From an uncultured Collinsella sp. (GTDB taxonomy: Bacteria; Actinomycetota; Coriobacteriia; Coriobacteriales; Coriobacteriaceae), in NCBI GenBank assembly GCA_902492185.1, contig CABUKY010000114.1, forward strand, positions 1 through 5,959: a DNA stretch of 5,959 bases. Reading direction: 5' to 3'. The notes beneath the pieces are model-generated. The model saw only the letters and a program-made list of their open reading frames with translations. It was not told the DNA's origin and did no database searches. Below are positions 1 through 5,569 of the stretch, one piece after another (position 1 is the first letter of the stretch; each line of letters opens with the position of its first letter). The position numbers and the translations under genes are program-made.

Positions 1-1
1 C

Positions 2-1903
2 GACTATACGCCGCCCAAGACCGCAGTTCGCCAGCGTCAGCTCATCGAGGCGCTCCAGTGCGGGCCGGTCACGACGCGCGACCTCAACCTGCTTTATAAC
101 AGTATGTCGGCGACCATCAAGGCGCTCGAAAAACGCGGCGTCGTGGTGGTGGAGGAGCGACGTGCGTGGCGTGGATGCAGCGAGCAGACCACGCTGTCCT
201 CGGCAAGCGGCAAGGCGCCGGTCGCACTTACCAACGGCCAGCAGCAGGCGCTCGCGCAGATTGAGCGCGCCCGTCTTGACGCCCACGGAGACGTGGTCCT
301 TGTCGACGGCGTCACCGGCTCCGGCAAAACCGAGGTTTACCTTTCGGCGATTGAGCGCGTGCTGGCGGCCGGCCGTTCGGCCTGCGTGCTGGTGCCCGAG
401 ATCTCGCTGACGGCCCAGACCGTCGGCCGCTTCCGCTCGCGCTTTGGCGAGACGGTCGCTGTGTTCCATTCGCGTCTTTCTGCTGGTGAGCGTCTGGACC
501 AGTGGGATATGGTCGCCAGCGGTGCCGCACGTGTGGTCGTGGGTGCCCGCTCGGCGCTCTTTTGCCCACTCAGCGACTTGGGCCTCATCATCATCGACGA
601 GGAACACGAGACCAGCTACAAGCAGGGCTCCAGTCCGCGCTACCACGCGCGCGAGGTGGCGGCCGAGATGGCGCGGCGCTATCGCTGCCCGCTTGTGTTG
701 GGCTCTGCCACGCCTTCTGCCGAGGCCCTCGACCGCTGCCGCCGTGGCACGTATAACGGTGCCACCTGGACGCGCGTCGAGATGCCCGAGCGCCCAAGAC
801 ACGCCGTGCTGCCGACTGTCCGCATTGCCGACCTGCGCCGTGAGTTCTCGCACGGCAGTCGTTCCATGTTCTCAAAACCGCTGATGGAGGGCCTGGAGCG
901 CGTGGTCGAGCGCCGCGAGAAGGCCGTGCTGCTGCATAACCGCCGTGGCTTTGCGCCGTTTCTGATGTGCCGCGAATGCGGCTGCGTGCCCACCTGCAAC
1001 CACTGCTCCACCGCGCTTACGTATCACGAGCGCACACACACGCTGCAGTGCCACACCTGCGGTTCGTCTTGGCGCGTGCAGCCGTATCCCGCGCCCACGA
1101 GCCGTTGCCCCAAATGTGGCAGTCGCTACCTGGCAAAAATGGGTCTGGGCACTCAACAGATCGAGGACGCGCTGCACCAGATGCTTCCTGAGGATGTCGC
1201 CATTATTCGCATGGATGCCGATTCCACGCGCGGCAAGGATGCGCACAAAAAGCTGCTCGAGCAATTCGATGCGGCCGATTGCGCCGTTTTGCTGGGCACC
1301 CAAATGATCGCAAAGGGTCTCGACTTTCCCGAGGTCACGCTCGTGGGCGTGGTCAATGCCGACTTCGCCCTCAAGCTGCCGGACTTCCGCGCAGGGGAGC
1401 GCGCCTACGACCTGCTGGAACAGGTGGCGGGCCGTGCCGGTCGCGGCGATCGTCCCGGCGAGGTGATCATCCAGACCTACCTGCCCGATGACCCGGTAAT
1501 TCGCGCCGTCGCTGAGCACGACCGTTCGATCTTTACCGACTACGACCTGGATCAGCGCCGCGACGCGCTGTACCCGCCGTTTGTTCGCCTGGTCAACATT
1601 TTGGTGTGGTCGGCGAACCGAGACGACGCGCAGGACTACATCGGGCGCATTGCAAAGCTTCTTAAGCGCCGTTGGCATGCCGCCGCGCCCGACTTTTTGC
1701 GGGCGGGCAGCGCGGTGCCGCAGGTGCTGGGCCCAGCTTCGTGTGTAATCGAGAGAGCCAAGGACCGTTACCGCTTCCATCTGCTTGTGAAGTCGCCCGT
1801 GGGGTACCATGTCTCTGATGATATCGACGCCTGCCTCAAAGAGGTGGGCTCTGTGCGCGGCGTGAGCGTGAGCGTTGACGTCGACGCCTATGATTTGATG
1901 TAA
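2..1903 (+). CDS. priA: Primosomal replication-restart helicase PriA (N'), 5' partial
   Basis: PriA is a 3'-to-5' superfamily 2 DNA helicase that recognises stalled forks and D-loops and reloads the replicative helicase. The frame is open from base 2, so the ATG at 104 is internal. About 633 codons are visible; the missing part would be the N-terminal 3'-end-binding domain. The first codons (about bases 30-160) look like the winged-helix domain. Walker A GVTGSGKT is at 308-331, the DEEH box at 596-607, LGSATPS near 700, motif V (GTQMIAKGLDF) near 1300, and motif VI QVAGRAGR at 1421-1444. A zinc-binding insertion between the helicase motifs has all four CxxC pairs (Cys codons at 968/977, 995/1004, 1049/1058, 1106/1115), plus an extra Cys at 983. 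The C-terminal domain (YPPF near 1575, VLGPA near 1726) is complete. Walker A and all eight zinc ligands are intact, so a working helicase is likely. def follows 18 bases after the stop, so the two are probably co-transcribed. Confidence 0.97.
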   Translation, partial: DYTPPKTAVRQRQLIEALQCGPVTTRDLNLLYNSMSATIKALEKRGVVVVEERRAWRGCSEQTTLSSASGKAPVALTNGQQQALAQIERARLDAHGDVVLVDGVTGSGKTEVYLSAIERVLAAGRSACVLVPEISLTAQTVGRFRSRFGETVAVFHSRLSAGERLDQWDMVASGAARVVVGARSALFCPLSDLGLIIIDEEHETSYKQGSSPRYHAREVAAEMARRYRCPLVLGSATPSAEALDRCRRGTYNGATWTRVEMPERPRHAVLPTVRIADLRREFSHGSRSMFSKPLMEGLERVVERREKAVLLHNRRGFAPFLMCRECGCVPTCNHCSTALTYHERTHTLQCHTCGSSWRVQPYPAPTSRCPKCGSRYLAKMGLGTQQIEDALHQMLPEDVAIIRMDADSTRGKDAHKKLLEQFDAADCAVLLGTQMIAKGLDFPEVTLVGVVNADFALKLPDFRAGERAYDLLEQVAGRAGRGDRPGEVIIQTYLPDDPVIRAVAEHDRSIFTDYDLDQRRDALYPPFVRLVNILVWSANRDDAQDYIGRIAKLLKRRWHAAAPDFLRAGSAVPQVLGPASCVIERAKDRYRFHLLVKSPVGYHVSDDIDACLKEVGSVRGVSVSVDVDAYDLM

Positions 1904-1908
1904 CAACC

Positions 1909-1915
1909 CGAAAGG
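1909..1915 (+). promoter_or_regulatory. Ribosome binding site that decides the def start
   Basis: The sequence cgaaagg abuts an ATG at 1916 with no spacer and lies six bases before a second in-frame ATG at 1922. Six bases is a normal Shine-Dalgarno spacing and zero is not, so 1922 is the preferred start. The alternative would add only Met-Ala. Confidence 0.65.
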
Positions 1916-1921
1916 ATGGCC

Positions 1922-2458
1922 ATGGAAGCCAACGGAATCGTTCTGTCGCCCGACCCTCGTCTGCGCCAGGAGTGCGTCGTCATCGAGGAGATTACCCCGG
2001 CGATCGAGGCGCTTGCCGAGAAGATGAAGAAGATAATGTTCGAGAACGGTGGCTGCGGCCTGGCTGCTCCGCAGATCGGCGAGCTTATTCAGCTCGTCAC
2101 CATCGACTGCGACTACAGCGACAAGAACGACTACGACCCGTACGTGCTCATCAATCCCGTTATTGTTGAGCAGAGCGACCATCTGGTGCCCTTTAGCGAG
2201 GGCTGCCTTTCCATCCCTGGCATTAGCTGCGAGATTGAGCGTCCCGACCATGTCGTCGTCGAGGCGTATGACTTGGATGCCAACCTTATTCGCTATGAGG
2301 CCACGGGCGATCTGTTCTGCGTGTGCCTGCAGCATGAGATCGATCACCTGCACGGTAACACCATGTTCGAGCGACTGAAGCCGATGCAGAGGATCAAGGC
2401 CGTCAAGGAGTACCAGGACGCCCTGGCCCGCGGCGCTCGACCGGGCGAAACCGAGTAG
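1922..2458 (+). CDS. def: Peptide deformylase
   Basis: This cytoplasmic metalloenzyme removes the formyl group from the N-terminal formyl-methionine of nascent proteins, the step that follows the work of Fmt downstream. From the start at 1922 the protein has 178 residues, normal for the family. The three signature motifs are intact: GCGLAAPQ at residues 44-51, EGCLS at 93-97 and QHEIDH at 137-142. Cys95, His138 and His142 would bind the metal (Fe2+ in most bacteria), and Glu139 is the catalytic base. The ATG at 1916 is a possible start two codons upstream, but it directly abuts the Shine-Dalgarno sequence. The gene follows priA by 18 bases and probably shares its transcript. A long palindrome begins 8 bases after the TAG stop, and the likely terminator lies near 2644. 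Most def genes in this context sit directly before fmt; here 327 bases intervene. Confidence 0.97.
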   Translation: MEANGIVLSPDPRLRQECVVIEEITPAIEALAEKMKKIMFENGGCGLAAPQIGELIQLVTIDCDYSDKNDYDPYVLINPVIVEQSDHLVPFSEGCLSIPGISCEIERPDHVVVEAYDLDANLIRYEATGDLFCVCLQHEIDHLHGNTMFERLKPMQRIKAVKEYQDALARGARPGETE

Positions 2459-2466
2459 GTCCCCTC

Positions 2467-2568
2467 GTCCCCGGTGCTGAGCACCCACATATCATCCCGT
2501 TCTCAATCATTCTCGCTTTGCTGCGATACTGCGCGCGGGACGATATGTGGGCGCTCAGCACCGGGGAC
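2467..2568. repeat. 102-base near-perfect palindrome downstream of def
   Basis: Bases 2467-2499 pair with 2536-2568, giving a 33-base-pair stem with only two mismatches (2483/2552 and 2494/2541). The loop is 36 bases and carries a small nested stem (2513-2516 with 2523-2526). Both mismatches are A-C on the + strand but become U·G wobbles if the – strand is transcribed, so the fold is unbroken only in – strand RNA. No U tract follows either arm, so it is not a standard intrinsic terminator. It resembles a dispersed palindromic repeat (REP or MITE type), but copy number cannot be judged from one window. No transposase or clear target duplication is visible. Confidence 0.85.
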
Positions 2569-2643
2569 TGCGTTGTTCTGGCTCGGTTCGCCCGGGTGCC
2601 GTTGGGCCAGGGAGGGGCGTCTTCGCTGATAATTGCTTTGCTG

Positions 2644-2680
2644 AAAGAGCTGCTTTTATTGCGGCTCTTTCTTTGGTTTT
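2644..2680 (+). terminator. Intrinsic terminator of the priA–def unit
   Basis: Bases 2644-2653 pair with 2661-2670 (10 pairs including one U·G) around a 7-base T-rich loop. A T-rich tract follows (tttctttggtttt, 2668-2680). The position, about 185 bases after the def stop and 116 bases before fmt, suggests that def and fmt are transcribed separately. The stem is only partly GC, so some read-through into fmt is possible. Confidence 0.65.
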
Positions 2681-2769
2681 GGGTATATTTGTTCTTGTTG
2701 AATTGTTATTGCGGATGGGCTGGGTACTTGGCTTTCCGCTGTTATTTGTAGCCGTCTCGGCTTTGGTTG
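2681..2769 (+). promoter_or_regulatory. T+G-rich leader, probable promoter region of fmt–rsmB
   Basis: This stretch separates the terminator from the fmt ribosome binding site and should hold the fmt promoter. The best -10 candidate is TATATT at 2684-2689 (five of six consensus bases), but its only -35-like partner, TTGCGG at 2659-2664, is 19 bases away and weak. A second pair (TTGTTA at 2703-2708 with TACTTG at 2725-2730) is poorer. The whole stretch is rich in T and G and poor in A and C on this strand. No known riboswitch or T-box pattern was recognised. Confidence 0.25.
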
Positions 2770-2779
2770 AGAGGAGACG
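2753..2779 (+). promoter_or_regulatory. fmt ribosome binding site with possible sequestering stem
   Basis: The Shine-Dalgarno sequence agaggag (2770-2776) lies 9 bases before the fmt ATG. Upstream, cgtctc at 2753-2758 can pair perfectly with gagacg at 2774-2779, covering half of it. The tctc within it can alternatively pair with gaga at 2769-2772. The site itself is secure; the regulatory stem is a guess, since six pairs with a 15-base loop could occur by chance. Confidence 0.45.
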
Positions 2780-2785
2780 ATCTTT

Positions 2786-3706
2786 ATGCGTATTGTGTTT
2801 ATGGGTACGCCCGATTTTGCTGTGCCTTCGCTGACTTCGCTTGTTGAGGCTGGTAATGAGATTGCGCTTGTTGTTACTCGTCCCGATGCTGTTCGTGGGC
2901 GTGGTAAAAAGTTGGAGCCGTCTCCTGTTAAGGCTAAGGCGCTTGAGCTGGGGTTGCCGGTTATTGAGGCTAATCGTATGACGCCTGAGGTCGTTGAGGC
3001 GCTTAAGACTGCCCAGGCTGACATTTTCTGTGTGGCTGCCTATGGTTGCATTTTGCCGGATGACGTGCTGCATATGGCGCCGCTTGGTATTGTGAATGTT
3101 CATGCGTCCTTGCTGCCTCGTTGGCGTGGGGCTGCTCCTATTCAGCGTGCGATTCTCGCTGGTGATGAGGTTGCTGGCGTTTCTATTATGCGTATTGGAC
3201 ATGGCGTTGATACCGGCGCTTATTGTGCCCAGGCGTCTACGTCTGTTGCCGGTAAGCATGCCGAGGCGCTCACGATGGAGCTTGGTGAGCTTGGCGGCAA
3301 ACTGCTTGCCGATACGCTTCCTTCTCTTGCCGATGGCACCGCCGTGTGGACTGAACAGGATGAGGCGCTCGTTACCCATGCTGCCAAGATTTCCAAGCTG
3401 GAGATGCGTCTGGATCCGCAGATGGCTGCGCTTGATTGCGTGCGCCATGTGCTGGCCTCGTCCGATACCGCGCCTGCCCGATGCGTGATTGCCGGCAAGA
3501 CCGTGCGCGTGCTCGATGCTGCACCGGCCGATGTCTCGCTTGGCGAGGGCGCTGTTGACGTTAAGAACAAGCGTGTTTACCTGGGTCTTTCCGATGGCTC
3601 GGTTGAGTTGCTCGAGGTTAAGCCCGATGGTAAGCGTGCTATGGCCGCTTCTGCTTGGGCTGCTGGCCTGCAGGGCGCCGATCTTATCTGGGGTGTTTTG
3701 TCATGA
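2786..3706 (+). CDS. fmt: Methionyl-tRNA formyltransferase
   Basis: Fmt transfers a formyl group from 10-formyltetrahydrofolate to initiator Met-tRNA in the cytoplasm. The protein has 306 residues, about the family norm. The N-terminal Rossmann-like formyltransferase domain starts with the typical MRIVFMGTPDFAVP. The catalytic set is present: Asn104, His106 (in NVHASLLPRWRGAAPIQ) and Asp142 (in GVDTG). The basic loop that contacts the tRNA acceptor stem is at about 37-49 (RGRGKK, then SPVK). The smaller C-terminal beta-barrel domain begins near residue 205. The start is supported by agaggag 9 bases upstream and by homology from residue 1. The TGA stop overlaps the rsmB ATG. The first 40 codons end in T 26 times and in C twice, whereas the first 40 of def show 5 and 14; the bias fades along the unit. 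Confidence 0.97.
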   Translation: MRIVFMGTPDFAVPSLTSLVEAGNEIALVVTRPDAVRGRGKKLEPSPVKAKALELGLPVIEANRMTPEVVEALKTAQADIFCVAAYGCILPDDVLHMAPLGIVNVHASLLPRWRGAAPIQRAILAGDEVAGVSIMRIGHGVDTGAYCAQASTSVAGKHAEALTMELGELGGKLLADTLPSLADGTAVWTEQDEALVTHAAKISKLEMRLDPQMAALDCVRHVLASSDTAPARCVIAGKTVRVLDAAPADVSLGEGAVDVKNKRVYLGLSDGSVELLEVKPDGKRAMAASAWAAGLQGADLIWGVLS

Positions 3707-5103
3707 GCAAGCTGTCTCCCGCGCGCAAACTTGCGCTCGATGTGCTGATGGAGGCCGATCGCCGCGGTATGTATGCGCGCGACGTGCTGTCCTCTCGCGC
3801 ATCTGCCAAGGCTATTGACCAGCGCGATTCCGCTTTTGCCGCTCGTTTGGCACTGGGCGTTGCGGCTACCCAGGGTATTTTGGACGAGCTGCTCGATCAG
3901 TTTCTTGATAAGCCTAAAAAGGTTGCGCCGCGTGTTCGCATGGCGCTTCGTATCTCGGCCTTCGAGATGCTCTATCTGCATACGCCTGGTCGCGTTGCGG
4001 TGAGTCAGGGCGTTGAGCTGGTGCGCAGCGGAGCTAAGTCTGCCGCCGGTTTGGCCAATGCCGTGCTGCATAAGGTCGCGGACAACGTTGAGGACTTTGC
4101 CACTGCGACCGATGTAGATGAGTCTGAGCGACGCTTGGTTCGTCTGTCGCGCCTGATGGGTCTACCGCGTTGGCTGTGCGCTCGCATTATGGCATCGTTC
4201 GACACGCCTGAGGGTGCGCTTAACTATGCCGGCAATCTGGCCCCCGCGCCGCTGGCCCTTCATGAGAACGCCTTTGCTACCAAGCCCGATCCGTATATCT
4301 CGCAGCTCGTCGCGCCTGTCTTCCCAGGCTGCCATGCCCCGGTTGATGCCCAGGTTACGGTTGCGTCGGGCGTATTTGAGCGTGCTGCCGCGGTGGCCTC
4401 GGACCTTAACGCACAGCTTATCGCCACAGCTGCCACGCGCCCTGGAAGCTGCCTTGAGATTGGTGCCGGTCGCGGTACCAAGACCTATGTGATGATGTGC
4501 CAGGCTAAGCGCGCCGGCTATGAGCGTCAGCATACGGCACTTGATCTTCATGACCGCAAGTGCGATCTGAATCTCGCTCGCCTGCATAAGGCCGGTATTC
4601 AGGGCGTTCGTACGGTTTCGGGTGATGCCTGTGAGCTTGATGAGGTGCTCACATCGTTTGATGCCATGCTTGGAGAGCCGGTTAAGTTCGACACGGTCTT
4701 TATCGATGCGCCGTGCTCGGGCACCGGCACCATGCGCCGTCATCCTGAGATCCCGTGGCGCCTAACCGAGAATGATGTGACGACCGAGTTACCCAAGCTT
4801 CAGCTGACGATGCTTAAGGAGGCTTCTGCGCGCGTGGCCGCCGGCGGAGAGCTCATCTATGCCACCTGCTCGGTTTTTGATGAAGAGAACACGCAGGTCG
4901 TGAATGCCTTCCTGGCCTCTTCCGAGGGCGCCGACTTTAGCGTCGCACCCCTCTCCGAGGCGCAGATTCTGCAACTCCCCGAGTTCGATCAGGCCAAGAA
5001 GCTCGTATCCGTACGCCAGAACGATCGAGGCCTCTTCCAAAGCGTACCGGTAAACGCCGATTCCTACGACGGCCACTTCTGCGCCAGGCTGGTCCGCAAC
5101 TAA
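3703..5103 (+). CDS. rsmB: 16S rRNA (cytosine(967)-C(5))-methyltransferase RsmB
   Basis: RsmB uses S-adenosylmethionine to methylate C967 (E. coli numbering) of 16S rRNA. The protein has 466 residues. Residues 1-135 or so form the NusB-like RNA-binding domain (ARKLALDVL near the start, LRISAFEMLYL in the middle), which favours RsmB over RsmF. The methyltransferase domain follows: motif I is LEIGAGRGTK at 251-260, motif IV is DAPCSG at 335-340 with Cys338 (product-release cysteine), and motif VI is YATCS at 386-390 with the catalytic Cys389. RRHPEIPWR follows motif IV as usual. Motif I lacks the common CAAPGGK form. The ATG at 3703 overlaps the fmt stop (ATGA), implying translational coupling; only a weak gggg at 3690-3693 precedes it. 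An in-frame ATG at 3655 lies inside fmt and would add 16 residues without homology support. Confidence 0.93.
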   Translation: MSKLSPARKLALDVLMEADRRGMYARDVLSSRASAKAIDQRDSAFAARLALGVAATQGILDELLDQFLDKPKKVAPRVRMALRISAFEMLYLHTPGRVAVSQGVELVRSGAKSAAGLANAVLHKVADNVEDFATATDVDESERRLVRLSRLMGLPRWLCARIMASFDTPEGALNYAGNLAPAPLALHENAFATKPDPYISQLVAPVFPGCHAPVDAQVTVASGVFERAAAVASDLNAQLIATAATRPGSCLEIGAGRGTKTYVMMCQAKRAGYERQHTALDLHDRKCDLNLARLHKAGIQGVRTVSGDACELDEVLTSFDAMLGEPVKFDTVFIDAPCSGTGTMRRHPEIPWRLTENDVTTELPKLQLTMLKEASARVAAGGELIYATCSVFDEENTQVVNAFLASSEGADFSVAPLSEAQILQLPEFDQAKKLVSVRQNDRGLFQSVPVNADSYDGHFCARLVRN

Positions 5104-5111
5104 CTACTAAT

Positions 5112-5174
5112 TTGCGGTGAAATAGGGATTGAAAAACCGCTTCTACCCGCCAAACAGTCCTTATTTCACCGCAA
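5112..5174. repeat. 63-base palindrome downstream of rsmB
   Basis: Bases 5112-5131 pair with 5155-5174 in an unbroken 20-pair stem, including two wobble pairs (5125/5161 and 5129/5157) that are valid G·U pairs only in + strand RNA. The loop is 23 bases. The outer arm reads ttgcggtgaaata. No U tract follows in either direction, so a classic intrinsic terminator is unlikely. It could be a dispersed palindromic repeat or a 3'-end stabilising structure for fmt–rsmB. In the loop, accgc (5136-5140) could alternatively pair with gcggt (5114-5118). Confidence 0.8.
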
Positions 5175-5196
5175 CTCAAAAGGAAACCTGGGTAGC

Positions 5197-5236
5197 TAAA
5201 GAATCAGCCCCGCGATCGGTGCCGGTCGCGGGGCTG
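5197..5236 (-). terminator. Intrinsic terminator of the zinc-ribbon gene
   Basis: Bases 5205-5218 pair with 5223-5236 (14 pairs, one wobble, GC-rich core cagccccgcg) around a 4-base loop. Read on the – strand, the stem starts 8 bases after the stop codon and is followed by attcttta. It faces the end of rsmB and may also slow transcription arriving from that side, although the + strand side has no good U run. Confidence 0.8.
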
Positions 5237-5244
5237 TTCGGGTT

Positions 5245-5481
5245 CTAGTGGTTATGCGGGCAGTTGGCGCAGCAGCCGCTCGTGGCGTTGGTGCTGGAGC
5301 CGCCGCTTCGCTGGTCGGTGTTGTAGAAACCGCTGCCCTCAAATTTAATGCCGCTGGCCGAGAACGTCTTGGCCGCCGGGGCACCGCAGCTGGGGCACAT
5401 GACCTCGGGAGTCTCGGACATGGGATGCTCAACCTCAAACACGTTGCCGCAGCTCGAGCACTTGTAATCGTAGCGCGCCAT
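5245..5481 (-). CDS. FmdB-family zinc-ribbon protein
   Basis: This is a 78-residue protein of the FmdB/CxxC_CxxC_SSSS regulatory zinc-ribbon family. FmdB was named for a proposed regulator of an amidase gene, but the role of most members is unknown. The N-terminal ribbon MARYDYKCSSCG is typical, with two knuckles: Cys8/Cys11 and Cys29/Cys32. The conserved segment GIKFEGSGFYNTD follows at residues 44-56. The tail is Ser/Gly/Thr-rich and ends in GCCANCPHNH, adding Cys70, Cys71, Cys74, His76 and His78, which could bind a further metal ion. The start is set by aaggaag on the – strand (+ strand 5486-5492), with six bases between the aagga core and the ATG. It lies 88 bases after malQ with a hairpin between, and ends in a strong terminator. 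Expression from read-through or from its own promoter cannot be decided. Confidence 0.9.
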   Translation of the reverse strand: MARYDYKCSSCGNVFEVEHPMSETPEVMCPSCGAPAAKTFSASGIKFEGSGFYNTDQRSGGSSTNATSGCCANCPHNH

Positions 5482-5500
5482 AATACTTCCTTTTCAGCAC

Positions 5501-5525
5501 AAAGCGGGCAGATTACTCTGCCCGC
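5501..5525 (-). terminator. Hairpin between malQ and the zinc-ribbon gene, probable terminator
   Basis: Bases 5504-5512 pair with 5517-5525 (nine pairs, core gcgggcag) around a 4-base loop. On the – strand it is followed by tttg, a short U run, and preceded by five Ts. It lies 44 bases after the malQ stop and 22 bases before the next start codon. The short U run makes it a weak or partial terminator. Confidence 0.5.
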
Positions 5526-5569
5526 AAAAACTCAAACGTCTGTAACTGTACCCTATATCGGGGGTTTTA

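Noticed and set aside
104..106. The ATG at 104 as the start of priA
   Set aside because: The same frame is open to the window edge and encodes winged-helix sequence upstream, so the gene starts outside the window.
872..2488. A 538-codon open frame on the – strand opposite priA and def
   Set aside because: It is antisense to two genes with intact family motifs, has no recognisable domain, and its length is explained by third-position bias in GC-rich coding DNA.
2459..2600. The 102-base palindrome as a CRISPR unit or insertion sequence end
   Set aside because: There is only one copy in the window, no direct repeat–spacer pattern, no transposase and no clear target duplication.
2681..2785. A riboswitch or T-box upstream of fmt
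   Set aside because: No conserved T-box sequence, SAM, folate or other known aptamer core was recognised; the stretch is short and mostly T+G-rich.
2518..2834. Short + strand frames in the def–fmt spacer, including a Leu-rich 77-codon frame that looks like a membrane peptide
   Set aside because: Hydrophobicity follows from the T-rich DNA. The frames start in the palindrome, run across a terminator hairpin and lack a ribosome binding site.
2555..3448. A 297-codon open frame on the – strand opposite fmt
   Set aside because: Its composition (Asn/Thr/Arg-rich) is the mirror of the T-ending codons of fmt, it has no domain, and it starts inside a gene with all catalytic residues intact.
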